Source: Rhodanobacteraceae bacterium (GTDB lineage: Bacteria > Pseudomonadota > Gammaproteobacteria > Xanthomonadales > Rhodanobacteraceae). Taken from it: a stretch of DNA of 64,000 bases. Positions within the stretch are counted from its first letter, which is position 1, and each line of letters opens with the position of its first letter. Of the stretch, positions 1 through 8,496 are shown piece after piece. A model generated the notes under the pieces. That model did not search any database. It saw nothing but the letters and a program-made list of their open reading frames with translations, and was not told the DNA's origin. Both the position numbers and the translations under genes were made by a program. The stretch spans positions 62,001-126,000 of the forward strand of contig SCQS01000023.1 of NCBI GenBank assembly GCA_004299705.1. Direction: 5' to 3'.

Positions 1-1108
1 CGTCACCCAGCCCCTGCGACAGCGAGTGCGCATCACCACCCTGCGCGAGCTTGATCGCAAGCCGCACTTCGTTGGCCGAGTCGGCATAGCGCAACGCATC
101 CTCGTAGCTGATATGGCCCGCGTGGTACAGCTCGACCAGGTTCTGGTCGAAGGTGCACATGCCAAGGTTGCTGGACTGCTTCATCACGTCCTTGATCTTG
201 TGGATTTCGCCCTTGCGGATGTAGTCCTGGATCAACGGCGTGCCCAGCATCACTTCCATTGACACACGCCGGCCCTTGCCGTCGGGGGTCGGGATCAACT
301 GCTGCGCGACGATGCCCTTCATGTTCAAGGACAAGTCCATGTACAACTGGTCGCGCACGTCCTCCGGGAAGAAGTGGATGATGCGTTCCAATGCCTGGTT
401 GGCGTTGTTGGCATGCAGGGTGCACAGCACCAAGTGGCCGGTTTCGGAGAAGTGGATCGCGTATTCCATGGTCTCGCGTGTGCGCACCTCGCCGATCAGA
501 ATCACGTCCGGCGCCTGGCGCAGGGTGTTCTTGAGCGCGTTTTCCCAACTGTCGGTGTCGATGCCGAGTTCGCGCTGGGTGATGATGCAGCCTTCGTGCT
601 TGTGCACGTACTCGATCGGATCCTCGATGGTGATGATGTGGCCGGTCGAGTTCTGGTTGCGGTAGCCGACGATCGACGCCAGGGACGTGGATTTGCCCGA
701 TCCGGTGGCGCCGACGAAGATCACGATGCCGCGCTTGGTCATCGCCAGCTGCTTGACGATGGGCAGCAGGTTCAGTTCCTCGATGGTCGGGATCTTGGAT
801 TCGATCCGGCGCAGCACCATGCCGACGCAATTGCGCTGGTAGAAGCACGACACGCGGAAGCGACCCACGCCGGCAACGCCGATCGCAAACTGGCATTCGT
901 GGGTCTTCTCGAACTCCTCGCGCTGGATCGGGTTCATCACGTTCAGCACCATGTCGCGCGCTTCCTGCGCGGTCAGCGGCGTCTGCGTGATCGGCACGAT
1001 GCGGCCATTGACCTTGATCGACGGCGCGACGCCGGCCGTGATGAAGAGATCCGATGCCTTCTTGTGCACCATCAGCTTGAGGAAAGATGTGAAATCGACT
1101 GCGCTCAT
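1..1108 (-). CDS. pilU: Twitching motility ATPase PilU, 3' end outside window
   Basis: Hexameric PilT-like ATPase that works with PilT to depolymerise type IV pili at the inner-membrane base. The reading frame from the ATG at 1108 starts MSAVDFTSFLKLMVHKKASD and stays open to the window edge, so about 369 residues are visible and the C-terminus is missing. Walker A is GATGSGKS at residues 133-140, and the Walker B-type segment reads LIGEVRTRE. The start codon overlaps the pilT stop as ATGA, which implies translational coupling. PilU is told from PilT by its sequence and by lying downstream of a full pilT. Identity is confident; only the extreme C-terminus is unseen. Confidence 0.95.
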   Translation of the reverse strand, partial: MSAVDFTSFLKLMVHKKASDLFITAGVAPSIKVNGRIVPITQTPLTAQEARDMVLNVMNPIQREEFEKTHECQFAIGVAGVGRFRVSCFYQRNCVGMVLRRIESKIPTIEELNLLPIVKQLAMTKRGIVIFVGATGSGKSTSLASIVGYRNQNSTGHIITIEDPIEYVHKHEGCIITQRELGIDTDSWENALKNTLRQAPDVILIGEVRTRETMEYAIHFSETGHLVLCTLHANNANQALERIIHFFPEDVRDQLYMDLSLNMKGIVAQQLIPTPDGKGRRVSMEVMLGTPLIQDYIRKGEIHKIKDVMKQSSNLGMCTFDQNLVELYHAGHISYEDALRYADSANEVRLAIKLAQGGDAHSLSQGLGD

Positions 1109-2142
1109 TTGAATGTCTCCTTCACCTTGGCGCGTGACAGCGCATCCTGGCGCGTGATCAAACCGCGCCGCACCAGATCCTGCAGGCACTGGTCCATGGT
1201 CTGCATGCCGAACTGCTGGCCGGTCTGGATCGACGAATACATCTGCGCGACCTTGTCCTCGCGGATCAGGTTGCGGATGGCCGGGATGCCGACCATGATT
1301 TCCCATGCAGGGACGCGGCCACCGCCGACCTTCTTCAGCAAGGTCTGCGTGATCACCGCGCGCAGCGATTCCGACAGCATCGAACGCACCATCGGTTTTT
1401 CGCCGGCCGGGAACACGTCGATGATGCGGTCGATGGTCTTGGCCGCCGAGTTGGTGTGCAGGGTCGCGAACACCAGGTGTCCGGTTTCAGCGGCGGTCAG
1501 CGCCAGGCGGATGGTTTCGATGTCGCGCATTTCGCCGACCAGGATGTAGTCCGGGTCTTCGCGCAGTGCCGAACGCAGGGCTTCGTTGAATCCATGCGTG
1601 TCGCGGTGCACTTCGCGCTGGTTGATCACGCACTTTTGCGCGGTGTGCACGAACTCGATCGGGTCCTCGATCGACAGGATGTGCCCGAAGTGGTTCTTGT
1701 TGACATGGTCGACCATCGCGGCGAGCGTGGTCGATTTGCCGGAGCCGGTCGGGCCGGTTACCAGGATCAGGCCCTGCGGCTGTTCGATGAGGTCCTTGAA
1801 GATCTTGGGCGTGCCGAGATCCTCCAGCGTCCAGACCTCGGCGGGAATGGTGCGGAACACCGCGCCCGCGCCGCGGTTCTGGTTGAAGGCGTTGACGCGG
1901 AAACGCGCGAGGCCGGGAATCTCGAACGAGAAGTCGACTTCAAGGAACTCCTCGTAATCGCGGCGCTGCTTGTCCGACATGATGTCGTACACCAGCGCGT
2001 GCACCTGCTTGTGCTCGAGCGCGGGCAGGTTGATGCGGCGGATGTCGCCATCGACCCGGATCATCGGCGGCAGCCCTGCCGACAAATGCAAGTCGGAGGC
2101 CTTGTTCTTGACAGAGAAGGCCAGCAGTTCGGCGATATCCAT
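1105..2142 (-). CDS. pilT: Type IV pilus retraction ATPase PilT
   Basis: Retraction motor of type IV pili, a cytoplasmic hexamer docked on PilC. The product is 345 residues, the usual family length. Walker A GPTGSGKST is at residues 130-138, the Walker B region reads LVGEMRD, and the PilT signature AIRNLIRE needed for retraction lies near residue 287. The start chosen is MDIAELLAFSV at 2142, preceded on the minus strand by a G6 ribosome binding site; an ATG 48 bases further upstream is in frame but gives a non-family extension. It overlaps pilU by four bases. A possible -10 (TATACT, minus strand, 2267-2272) lies about 125 bases upstream. Confidence 0.97.
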   Translation of the reverse strand: MDIAELLAFSVKNKASDLHLSAGLPPMIRVDGDIRRINLPALEHKQVHALVYDIMSDKQRRDYEEFLEVDFSFEIPGLARFRVNAFNQNRGAGAVFRTIPAEVWTLEDLGTPKIFKDLIEQPQGLILVTGPTGSGKSTTLAAMVDHVNKNHFGHILSIEDPIEFVHTAQKCVINQREVHRDTHGFNEALRSALREDPDYILVGEMRDIETIRLALTAAETGHLVFATLHTNSAAKTIDRIIDVFPAGEKPMVRSMLSESLRAVITQTLLKKVGGGRVPAWEIMVGIPAIRNLIREDKVAQMYSSIQTGQQFGMQTMDQCLQDLVRRGLITRQDALSRAKVKETFK

Positions 2143-2306
2143 GAACCCCCCTACGAGTGTGTGTTGCAACCGCTGCAATATCAACGCCAAGCGCTGTCAG
2201 CCGGCCTCACTCTGCATGACGCCGACTCGCACCGCAAGCCCAACACCCCGACCCGCGGGCGGCTGAAGTATACGCCCCGCCCCAGCCTAGAAAACCGCGA
2301 CGCGCG

Positions 2307-3620
2307 CTAGGTTTCGGCATCTCCATCGCCGGTTCCCGCCTCGCCGCCGAAGTCGAGCGTGGCGACGGTGCCCCGCTCCGCGCGCGGCGCCAGCGAAACG
2401 CGCCAACCGTACAGTTCGCACAACCTGCGCACGATCGCAAGTCCCAAACCCGCACCCTTGACGGTTTCACCCTCGCCACGCACGCCACGCTGGAACAGGC
2501 GTTCGGCATCTTCCGCCTTGATGCCCTGCCCGGTGTCCTCGACCCGCACGCGCCCCGCCTGCACCCGCACCACGACCTCGCCTTCCTGGGTGTATTTGCA
2601 GGCGTTGCCGACCAGGTTGCCGAGCGCCACCGCCACCACCGAGGACGGCGCCTCCACCGTGACCGGCGCCTCGACCACGGCACGCAGTTCGATCGATTTG
2701 CGCCCGACGTCGGGGCGATGGGTGTCGATGACTTCCGCGGCCACCTTGGCCACATCCGTGGTTTCGCCATCGACCGGCCCGGATTTTTCGGCACGCGACA
2801 ACAGCAGCAGCGCCTGGGTCAGTTCGGTCGACTGGCGCACCGCGCGTCCGATCCGCTGCAGCCGCGTTTGCAGTTTTTCCGGCAAGTCGGGCGTCGCCAT
2901 CAGCAACTCGGTGGTGCTGGCGATCACCGCCAGCGGCGTGCGCAATTCATGACTGACGTCGGCGTTGAACTCGCGGTCGCGCTGGATCAACGCGCTCTGC
3001 CTTTGCGCGTAATCGTCCAGTGCGGCGGCCAGCTCGCCCACCTCGTCTTCCGCGAAATGCGGCGCCAGCGGTTCCAGCTTGTGGCCGCTGCGGAACGCAC
3101 GCAGGCGCTGCGCGAGATCGGTCACCGGGCGCATGACCCGCCGCGACAGCCAGTAGCCGACCGCCAGCGACAGCAGCGTGAACAGGATGACCGCCGCCAC
3201 CAGCCCCGTGATCAGTTGCCGCTTGCCGAGGCTCTCGCGGCTGGTGTCATAGGTGAGAAAGGCGTCGATGCCGTACTTGCGCGCCACCACCAGCTTGTAT
3301 TGGTTCGGCAACCCGCCGCTGCCACCGTGCATGTCGTACACACCCGGTTTCAGGCCCTGCCAAGCCAACGGCGCCAGGTACACCGTCTGGTCATTCCACA
3401 TCCACGCTTCAATCAGCTGGAACCGCAACGGTTCGTCCGGATGCAGGTGCTTGCTTTCGACCGCCTGCTGCAGGTCGGCTTCGAGGCTCTGGTTGATCAA
3501 CTGGTTCTCGACCTTGGCGCGCACATACAACGAGGCCGCAGCGAACAGCGCGCTGAGGCAGAAGCCGAACAGCGTGAAGGTGACGATCAGCCGGAAGCGG
3601 AGCTTACGCCGGGACTGCAT
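2307..3620 (-). CDS. Two-component sensor histidine kinase, HAMP-HisKA type
   Basis: Inner-membrane sensor kinase of 437 residues. Transmembrane segments at about 11-31 and 136-158 flank a periplasmic sensor domain of roughly 100 residues. A HAMP segment follows, then the H-box DVSHELRTPL with phospho-acceptor His224. The ATP-binding boxes read VEDTGQGI and GAGLGLAIVRR. The gene begins inside the end of the response-regulator gene upstream (17-base overlap), so the two form one operon. The signal is not evident from sequence. A Col/Qse/Pho-type envelope or ion sensor is plausible by architecture, but I cannot name the system. Confidence 0.9.
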   Translation of the reverse strand: MQSRRKLRFRLIVTFTLFGFCLSALFAAASLYVRAKVENQLINQSLEADLQQAVESKHLHPDEPLRFQLIEAWMWNDQTVYLAPLAWQGLKPGVYDMHGGSGGLPNQYKLVVARKYGIDAFLTYDTSRESLGKRQLITGLVAAVILFTLLSLAVGYWLSRRVMRPVTDLAQRLRAFRSGHKLEPLAPHFAEDEVGELAAALDDYAQRQSALIQRDREFNADVSHELRTPLAVIASTTELLMATPDLPEKLQTRLQRIGRAVRQSTELTQALLLLSRAEKSGPVDGETTDVAKVAAEVIDTHRPDVGRKSIELRAVVEAPVTVEAPSSVVAVALGNLVGNACKYTQEGEVVVRVQAGRVRVEDTGQGIKAEDAERLFQRGVRGEGETVKGAGLGLAIVRRLCELYGWRVSLAPRAERGTVATLDFGGEAGTGDGDAET

Positions 3621-4290
3621 CCGGATCGACCATGCGGTAGCCGATGCCGTGACGGGTATGGATCAGCGGCTTGTCGAACGGTTTGTCGATGGCCGCGCGC
3701 AGGCCGTGGATGTGCACACGCAGGGAATCCGAGTCGGGCAATTCCTCGCCCCAGACCTTTTGCTCGAGGTCCTGGCGCGTGACCACCGAGGGACTGGCTT
3801 CCATCAAGGCCTGCAACAACTTCAGGCCAATCGGGTTCAACTGGATCGATTGGCCCCCGCGCGTCACCACCAGGGTGTCGAGGTTGTAGGTCAGGTCGGC
3901 GATCTTCAGCACCCGGCTCCTGGGGCCCTTGCCGCGCCGCGCCAGCACTTCCAGCCGCGCCGCCAGTTCCTGCAACGCAAACGGCTTGGTCATGTAGTCG
4001 TCGGCGCCGGATTCAAAGCCGGTCAGTTTCTGCTCCAGCGCGTCCCGTGCGGTCAGCATCAACACCGGCGTGTGCTTGTGTGCCTCGCTGCGCAGCTTCT
4101 TGCATACCTCGATGCCGTCCATGCCGGGCAGGGTCAGATCCAGCACGACCACGTCGAAATCGTTGACCACCGCCAAGTGCAACCCGGTCACGCCGTCGCC
4201 CGCGAAATCGACCACGTGGCCGCGATCTTCAAGGTAATCACCAATATTGGTGGCGATGTCGTTGTTGTCCTCGATCACCAACACGCGCAT
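3604..4290 (-). CDS. OmpR/PhoB-family response regulator
   Basis: DNA-binding partner of the kinase encoded downstream. The receiver domain has the acidic pair ED at residues 7-8, phospho-acceptor Asp51 in VVVLDLTLPG and the conserved Lys in DYMTKPF. A winged-helix OmpR C-terminal domain follows, ending in THRHGIGYRMVDPD, so the length (228 residues) is normal. I place the start at MRVLVIEDNND (4290); two in-frame ATGs further upstream (4302, 4323) would add a non-conserved leader. The gene lies 86 bases downstream of the M56 protease gene on the same strand. Its targets cannot be read from sequence. Confidence 0.9.
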   Translation of the reverse strand: MRVLVIEDNNDIATNIGDYLEDRGHVVDFAGDGVTGLHLAVVNDFDVVVLDLTLPGMDGIEVCKKLRSEAHKHTPVLMLTARDALEQKLTGFESGADDYMTKPFALQELAARLEVLARRGKGPRSRVLKIADLTYNLDTLVVTRGGQSIQLNPIGLKLLQALMEASPSVVTRQDLEQKVWGEELPDSDSLRVHIHGLRAAIDKPFDKPLIHTRHGIGYRMVDPDAVPA

Positions 4291-4376
4291 GGCGGATTCC
4301 ATTGGACGCGCTTGCAGCGCCATGCCGCAAGCTTAGCGAGAAACGCGCGTTTGCGCTGCAGGTGCCCGACGCCCGT

Positions 4377-6065
4377 TCAGTGATTCGGCCCCAGCACGTG
4401 CACGCCAGCGGCGTTGCCGGTCACATGGCGGCAGATGTGCGTACCGGTCAGGATCAGGCAATCGCGCGCGCCGGCAGCATCGGTTGCCCCGGCCCCGAGC
4501 CGGAACGTGAAGGACTGGCGATAGCGCTGGCCGGGCACCGCGGGAGGCGCAAAGCGCCAATTCGCCAGCGCCTGCAACGCGGCGGCATCGAAGGGCCCTG
4601 CGCTTGAACCGACGACCTCGAGATCCTGCGGCACGCCCGCGGCCGTCAGCGCGAACTCGACCACCACCTTGCCCTGGATCCCGGCCAACTCCGCCTCAGG
4701 CGGATAGACCGGCTGCACCGTGCGCAACGGTCGCGGCACACTGGATGCCGCAATCGCTGCCGGGGTCGAACCCGAGGTATGGATCGACAAATCCGGCATC
4801 GTGATCGGTATCAGCGGATGCTCCGCCGTGGCAGCAAGAACCAAGGTGGCATGGGCAACCGGCGCGATACGGACATGGATCCCCTGCGTCGCGGAGCCAT
4901 CCGCCTGAACGAATGCGGATGCACGAGGCGGTGGCAGCAAACGCGGGCGAACCGGCTCATGTGATACCTGTGCCAGTCTTGGCATCTGCACCACGTCTTG
5001 TTGTATCCACCGTGGCGCTGGTGCGTTGTTGTCAGCCACAGGCGATGTGACTTGTTGCTGCCATGTGGCGTTGCGCCACCACAAGCCACCCACCCCCAGC
5101 AGCGTGGCCACCAAGACGATGGCAATCGCGTTCCCCCGCAGGTGCTGGCGTGGGCGCTGCGGGGCGATACCGGCAATGAACCACGCGCGTTCCGCAAGCA
5201 CCCCGCCGTTCGCCGCCAGCGCGAGATCGGCATGGCCGGCACGCAAGGATTCCAGGTTGGCCAAGGCCGCGACGAACACGCGACGTTCGCCGCGCGTGAC
5301 GCGCAACGCCAGCGCGTCGCAACACAACTCGCGCTCGTTGCGCGCATCGCGGGAGATCCAGTGCACCACCGGGTGATAGAAAAACAACGTTTCCAGCAAT
5401 ACCTGGAACAGGTTGGCGAGATGGTCGAGGCGGCGCAGGTGGGCAAGCTCGTGGACGAGTATCAAGTCGATCTGCGCCGTCGGCATCCGTGCCAGCACCG
5501 CCAGCGGCAACACCACCGCCGGGCGTACCCAACCGATCAGGGCCGGCGTCGTAATGCGCAAACTCACCAAAACCGGCACCGGCCGCCGCAAACCCATGCG
5601 CTCGGTGAACGCCCGGGCACGCGCCTGCCATTCCGGCAGGCTGCAAGCGCTGTGCAACAACGCACGCAATCGGCGCCACTGCCGGAACAGGCGGATGCCA
5701 AGCACGCCCGCTCCGAGCGCCCAGGCCAGCACCAGCCAGGGCAGCGCGGCATCCAGCAGCGCCAGCCACGTCGCCGTCGATGCCGCCGGATGAGACGACA
5801 CCGTCAGCGAAGTTTCGGTCACCACCATGCCGGCGGGGTCGACAGGCGCCGCAAACACCCGCCATTCATGCCACGCCGTCACGGCCGGAACCACGGCCAG
5901 CGCAAACATTGCCAGCATCGCGGCCAGATAACGTGGGTTGCCGCGTGGCAGCAGACCGCGGGCGAGCGCATACAGCGCGCCCACAACGACCGCCTGCCAC
6001 AGGAAATGCACGAGGCACCAGCCCAGCACCGACACCCCGGTTGCAACGGCGGCGAAGTCGATCAT
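4377..6065 (-). CDS. BlaR1/MecR1-like M56 metallopeptidase with TonB-like C-terminal domain
   Basis: Polytopic membrane zinc protease of 562 residues. Hydrophobic helices lie near residues 8-35, 44-64 and 105-127. The zinc motif HELAH is at 205-209, followed by the ERELCCDALAL segment typical of M56 proteases. Another hydrophobic helix near 310-325 anchors a proline-rich linker. The last 100 or so residues resemble a TonB C-terminal domain (VQPVYPPEAELAGIQGKVVV ... ALANWRFAPP). It overlaps the BlaI-type gene upstream by four bases, the usual repressor-protease pairing in which the protease relieves repression after sensing envelope or beta-lactam stress. The TonB tail replaces the penicillin-binding sensor domain of true BlaR1, so the inducer is probably not a beta-lactam. 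Confidence 0.85.
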   Translation of the reverse strand: MIDFAAVATGVSVLGWCLVHFLWQAVVVGALYALARGLLPRGNPRYLAAMLAMFALAVVPAVTAWHEWRVFAAPVDPAGMVVTETSLTVSSHPAASTATWLALLDAALPWLVLAWALGAGVLGIRLFRQWRRLRALLHSACSLPEWQARARAFTERMGLRRPVPVLVSLRITTPALIGWVRPAVVLPLAVLARMPTAQIDLILVHELAHLRRLDHLANLFQVLLETLFFYHPVVHWISRDARNERELCCDALALRVTRGERRVFVAALANLESLRAGHADLALAANGGVLAERAWFIAGIAPQRPRQHLRGNAIAIVLVATLLGVGGLWWRNATWQQQVTSPVADNNAPAPRWIQQDVVQMPRLAQVSHEPVRPRLLPPPRASAFVQADGSATQGIHVRIAPVAHATLVLAATAEHPLIPITMPDLSIHTSGSTPAAIAASSVPRPLRTVQPVYPPEAELAGIQGKVVVEFALTAAGVPQDLEVVGSSAGPFDAAALQALANWRFAPPAVPGQRYRQSFTFRLGAGATDAAGARDCLILTGTHICRHVTGNAAGVHVLGPNH

Positions 6066-6457
6066 GGGCCATGGTCCTTGTCGAGCTTGTTCAACAGTGC
6101 CCGGATCTCACGCAACTCCTCGCGGCTGGCCTTGTGGTCGCCCAACGCCTGCAACACCAGGCGCGAGGGCGAGCCGTCGAACACGCGTTGCAGCATGTCC
6201 GACAGGAACCTTTTCTGGGTCCGTTCCTTGCTGACCGCCGCGCGATACACGTGCGCGCGCTGCGATTCGTCGCGCGTGGCCAAGCCCTTGTCGAACATGA
6301 TCTGCAACATCTTCAGCGCAGTCGTATAACCCGTGCCACCACGCCGATGCAATACGTCATGCACGTCACGCACCGTGCAGGCACCGTGTTCCCACAGTAC
6401 CTGCAGGATTTCAAGTTCAGCTTCAGTGGGGCGAGATGATGTTTTGAAGCCAGTCAT
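6062..6457 (-). CDS. BlaI/MecI/CopY-family transcriptional repressor
   Basis: Dimeric winged-helix repressor of 131 residues, the expected BlaI length. The helix-turn-helix lies in PTEAELEILQVLWEHGACTV and the following GTGYTTALKMLQIMFDKGL segment. The start MTGFKTSSRPTEAE at 6457 fits the family; an upstream in-frame ATG (6526) would add 23 non-conserved residues. The stop overlaps the start of the M56 protease gene, so the pair is cotranscribed and likely autoregulated. I do not see a clear TACA/TGTA-type BlaI operator upstream, so the binding site remains unknown. Confidence 0.88.
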   Translation of the reverse strand: MTGFKTSSRPTEAELEILQVLWEHGACTVRDVHDVLHRRGGTGYTTALKMLQIMFDKGLATRDESQRAHVYRAAVSKERTQKRFLSDMLQRVFDGSPSRLVLQALGDHKASREELREIRALLNKLDKDHGP

Positions 6458-6622
6458 GTTAGTCACAACCGAACCCAACGCTACCGTGGCGCCATCAGCG
6501 CCCGATGGCCAGCGCGGCGAAAACATTCAAATTCGATTATCCAGCAGCCACGTTGCTCCTACAAACTTCAGAGTCCTCGGACGTAACGAGCCGCCCTTAC
6601 CCACCATCATCCGTGCCAGGCG

Positions 6623-7171
6623 TCAATGCCCTGTTTTTAGTTGTTCGGAATTCTGCGCAGAGCGAATACGCAGGGTTTCCTGCGCGTTACGCTGCTCAGC
6701 CTGGATCTGCGCGTAGGTCTTGCAGGTCTTCACCGGCAGATGTGAACCGACCGGGATCTGGCTCTGGCAAATCAGACGATCACCGTCCTTCTTCGTCAGG
6801 ATCGCATTCACCGTGCTCTGGTCGGCCAGCAGTCGTACCTTTGCGGCCTGGTCCATCTTGTCCACGCTGCCGTATTGGTCGAAAAGCTTGCTCATGTCGG
6901 AGAAGCTTCCATCGATCGTGGCACGTTCGCCCTTGTCGACATACTGCCAACGCCCGCCCGGTTCCATCTGCTTGTGGATTGCGGCGACCACGGCCTCGAA
7001 GTCCGCTTTGTTGTCGGCCTTCACGATCGGCTTGCTGTTGTTATCTGCTCTCGACTGCTCGAGAGGTGGTGCAGCACCATTGGTGTAAGTGAGAGAACCT
7101 GTTCCAGCACAACCCTGCAACACCAACACAGTGACCACGGCAATCGCGATCAACCAACCAGATGTTTTCAT
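6623..7171 (-). CDS. Hypothetical lipoprotein
   Basis: A 182-residue protein starting MKTSGWLIAIAVVTVLVLQG, a signal peptide ending in the lipobox LQGC at about residues 19-22, so it is predicted to be lipidated and exported. The mature part is hydrophilic with no membrane segment. It contains two cysteines (LICQSQ and VKTCKTY) that could form a disulfide. I recognise no domain. An in-frame ATG 42 bases upstream exists, but the signal peptide supports the start at 7171. It lies alone between the blaI-like gene and rimK, all on the minus strand. Confidence 0.75.
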   Translation of the reverse strand: MKTSGWLIAIAVVTVLVLQGCAGTGSLTYTNGAAPPLEQSRADNNSKPIVKADNKADFEAVVAAIHKQMEPGGRWQYVDKGERATIDGSFSDMSKLFDQYGSVDKMDQAAKVRLLADQSTVNAILTKKDGDRLICQSQIPVGSHLPVKTCKTYAQIQAEQRNAQETLRIRSAQNSEQLKTGH

Positions 7172-7265
7172 GAGCCCCACCCCAGTGAGTAATGCTTGCG
7201 CCACCCGGCGCAAGTTTTCCTCACGCTAATACCTACAACACGGCTTGTCAACGATCAATTTCGTA

Positions 7266-8174
7266 CTATGTGTCTCGTTGATTCGCGGTTCCAGGCCCGT
7301 GCGCCCGGTGCTGTTCCAAATGTTCAATCATCGCCCCCGCCACATCCACCCCGGACACACCCTCGATGCCTTCGAGTCCCGGCGAGGCGTTGACTTCCAG
7401 TACCAGTGGCCCCCGCTTCGAACGCAACAGATCGACCCCGGCGATGCCCAGCCCCAGCACCTTGGCCGCACGCAGGGCCACGTCCCGTTCCGCCGCCGAC
7501 AGCTTCACCCGGCTGCCGGTGCCACCACGATGCAGGTTGGCGCGAAAGTCGCCATCCACCGCCGCACGTTGCATCGCTGCGACCACCTGGTCGCCCACCA
7601 CGAAGCAGCGGATGTCGCGGCCCTCCGCTTCGCGCACGAATTCCTGTACCAGGAAATTGGCATACAGGCCGCGAAACGCCTCGATCACGCTCTGCGAAGC
7701 CGCGGGTTTCTCGGCCAGCACCACGCCTGAGCCCTGCGCGCCCTCGTTGAGTTTGATCACGTGCGGCGGCGGGCCCAGCATGTTCAAAAGATCGGCGGTG
7801 TCGTCAGGGTTGTCGCCGAACACCGTCACCGGCAGGTCGATGCCGTGGCTGGCGAGGATCTGCAGGCTGCGCAATTTGTCGCGCGCGCGCAACACCGCGT
7901 CCGACGAACTGGGCGTGTACACCCCCATCATCTCGAACTGGCGCAACACCGCGGTGCCGTAGAACGTCACCGAAGCGCCGATGCGCGGGATCACCGCATC
8001 GACGCCATTCAACGACCGCCCGCCGTAGTGCACGGCAAAACCGTCGCGCGAAATGCGCATGTAGCAACGCAGCGGATCGAGCACCCGCACGCGGTGTCCG
8101 CGTGCGCGCGCTGCCGCGACGAGACGGGCCGTCGAATACAGGCGCGAATTGCGGGACAGGATCGCGAGCTTCAT
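7266..8174 (-). CDS. rimK: RimK-type ATP-grasp alpha-L-glutamate ligase
   Basis: ATP-grasp ligase of 302 residues. In E. coli RimK adds glutamates to the C-terminus of ribosomal protein S6. The start [19 protein letters not shown] is nearly the family consensus and was chosen over an ATG 54 bases upstream. Visible are the N-terminal domain ([12 protein letters not shown]), the ATP-binding lysine region ([13 protein letters not shown]) and the metal-binding segment ([14 protein letters not shown]). The gene lies 54 bases downstream of tRNA-Gly. In related genomes the family also modifies other substrates, so the S6 target is inferred from homology. Confidence 0.92.
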   Translation of the reverse strand: MKLAILSRNSRLYSTARLVAAARARGHRVRVLDPLRCYMRISRDGFAVHYGGRSLNGVDAVIPRIGASVTFYGTAVLRQFEMMGVYTPSSSDAVLRARDKLRSLQILASHGIDLPVTVFGDNPDDTADLLNMLGPPPHVIKLNEGAQGSGVVLAEKPAASQSVIEAFRGLYANFLVQEFVREAEGRDIRCFVVGDQVVAAMQRAAVDGDFRANLHRGGTGSRVKLSAAERDVALRAAKVLGLGIAGVDLLRSKRGPLVLEVNASPGLEGIEGVSGVDVAGAMIEHLEQHRAHGPGTANQRDT

Positions 8175-8227
8175 GCCGGCACCCACCGCGAGGCGAATGA
8201 CCGGCGTTCGCGCGGCTTGAAGGTTCA

Positions 8228-8298
8228 AGCGGGTGAAGGGAATCGAACCCTCGTCAGTAGCTTGGGAAGCTACAGCTCTACCATTGAGCTACACCCGC
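8228..8298 (-). tRNA. tRNA-Gly (anticodon CCC)
   Basis: The minus strand folds into a complete cloverleaf. The acceptor stem is GCGGGTG/CACCCGC, the anticodon stem is GTAGC/GCTAC around loop TTCCCAA, and the T-arm contains GGTTCGATTCC. The anticodon is CCC, reading the GGG glycine codon, and the discriminator base is U as expected for glycine. The 3' CCA is not encoded. It lies 54 bases upstream of rimK. Confidence 0.95.
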
Positions 8299-8496
8299 AC
8301 CGGAGTGGCGATGTTAGCGAGCGTGCCGCATGCCGTGCAACGTTCGCTAACCGGCGGCTAACCGATTTCTTAGGCGGCGCTTAGCACAATGCAGGCAGCA
8401 GGCCGGCATTCAGCGCGGCCGGATTGTGATGAACGCGTCGGCGAAGGGCGCCGCACCGACGCAGTCAAAGGCGCCCGGATCAAACGGGGGTTTCCC

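Noticed and set aside
4998-6329. Plus-strand open frame of 443 codons opposite the M56 protease gene
   Set aside because: Arg/Gln/His-rich translation without any motif; the minus strand holds HELAH and TonB-like segments.
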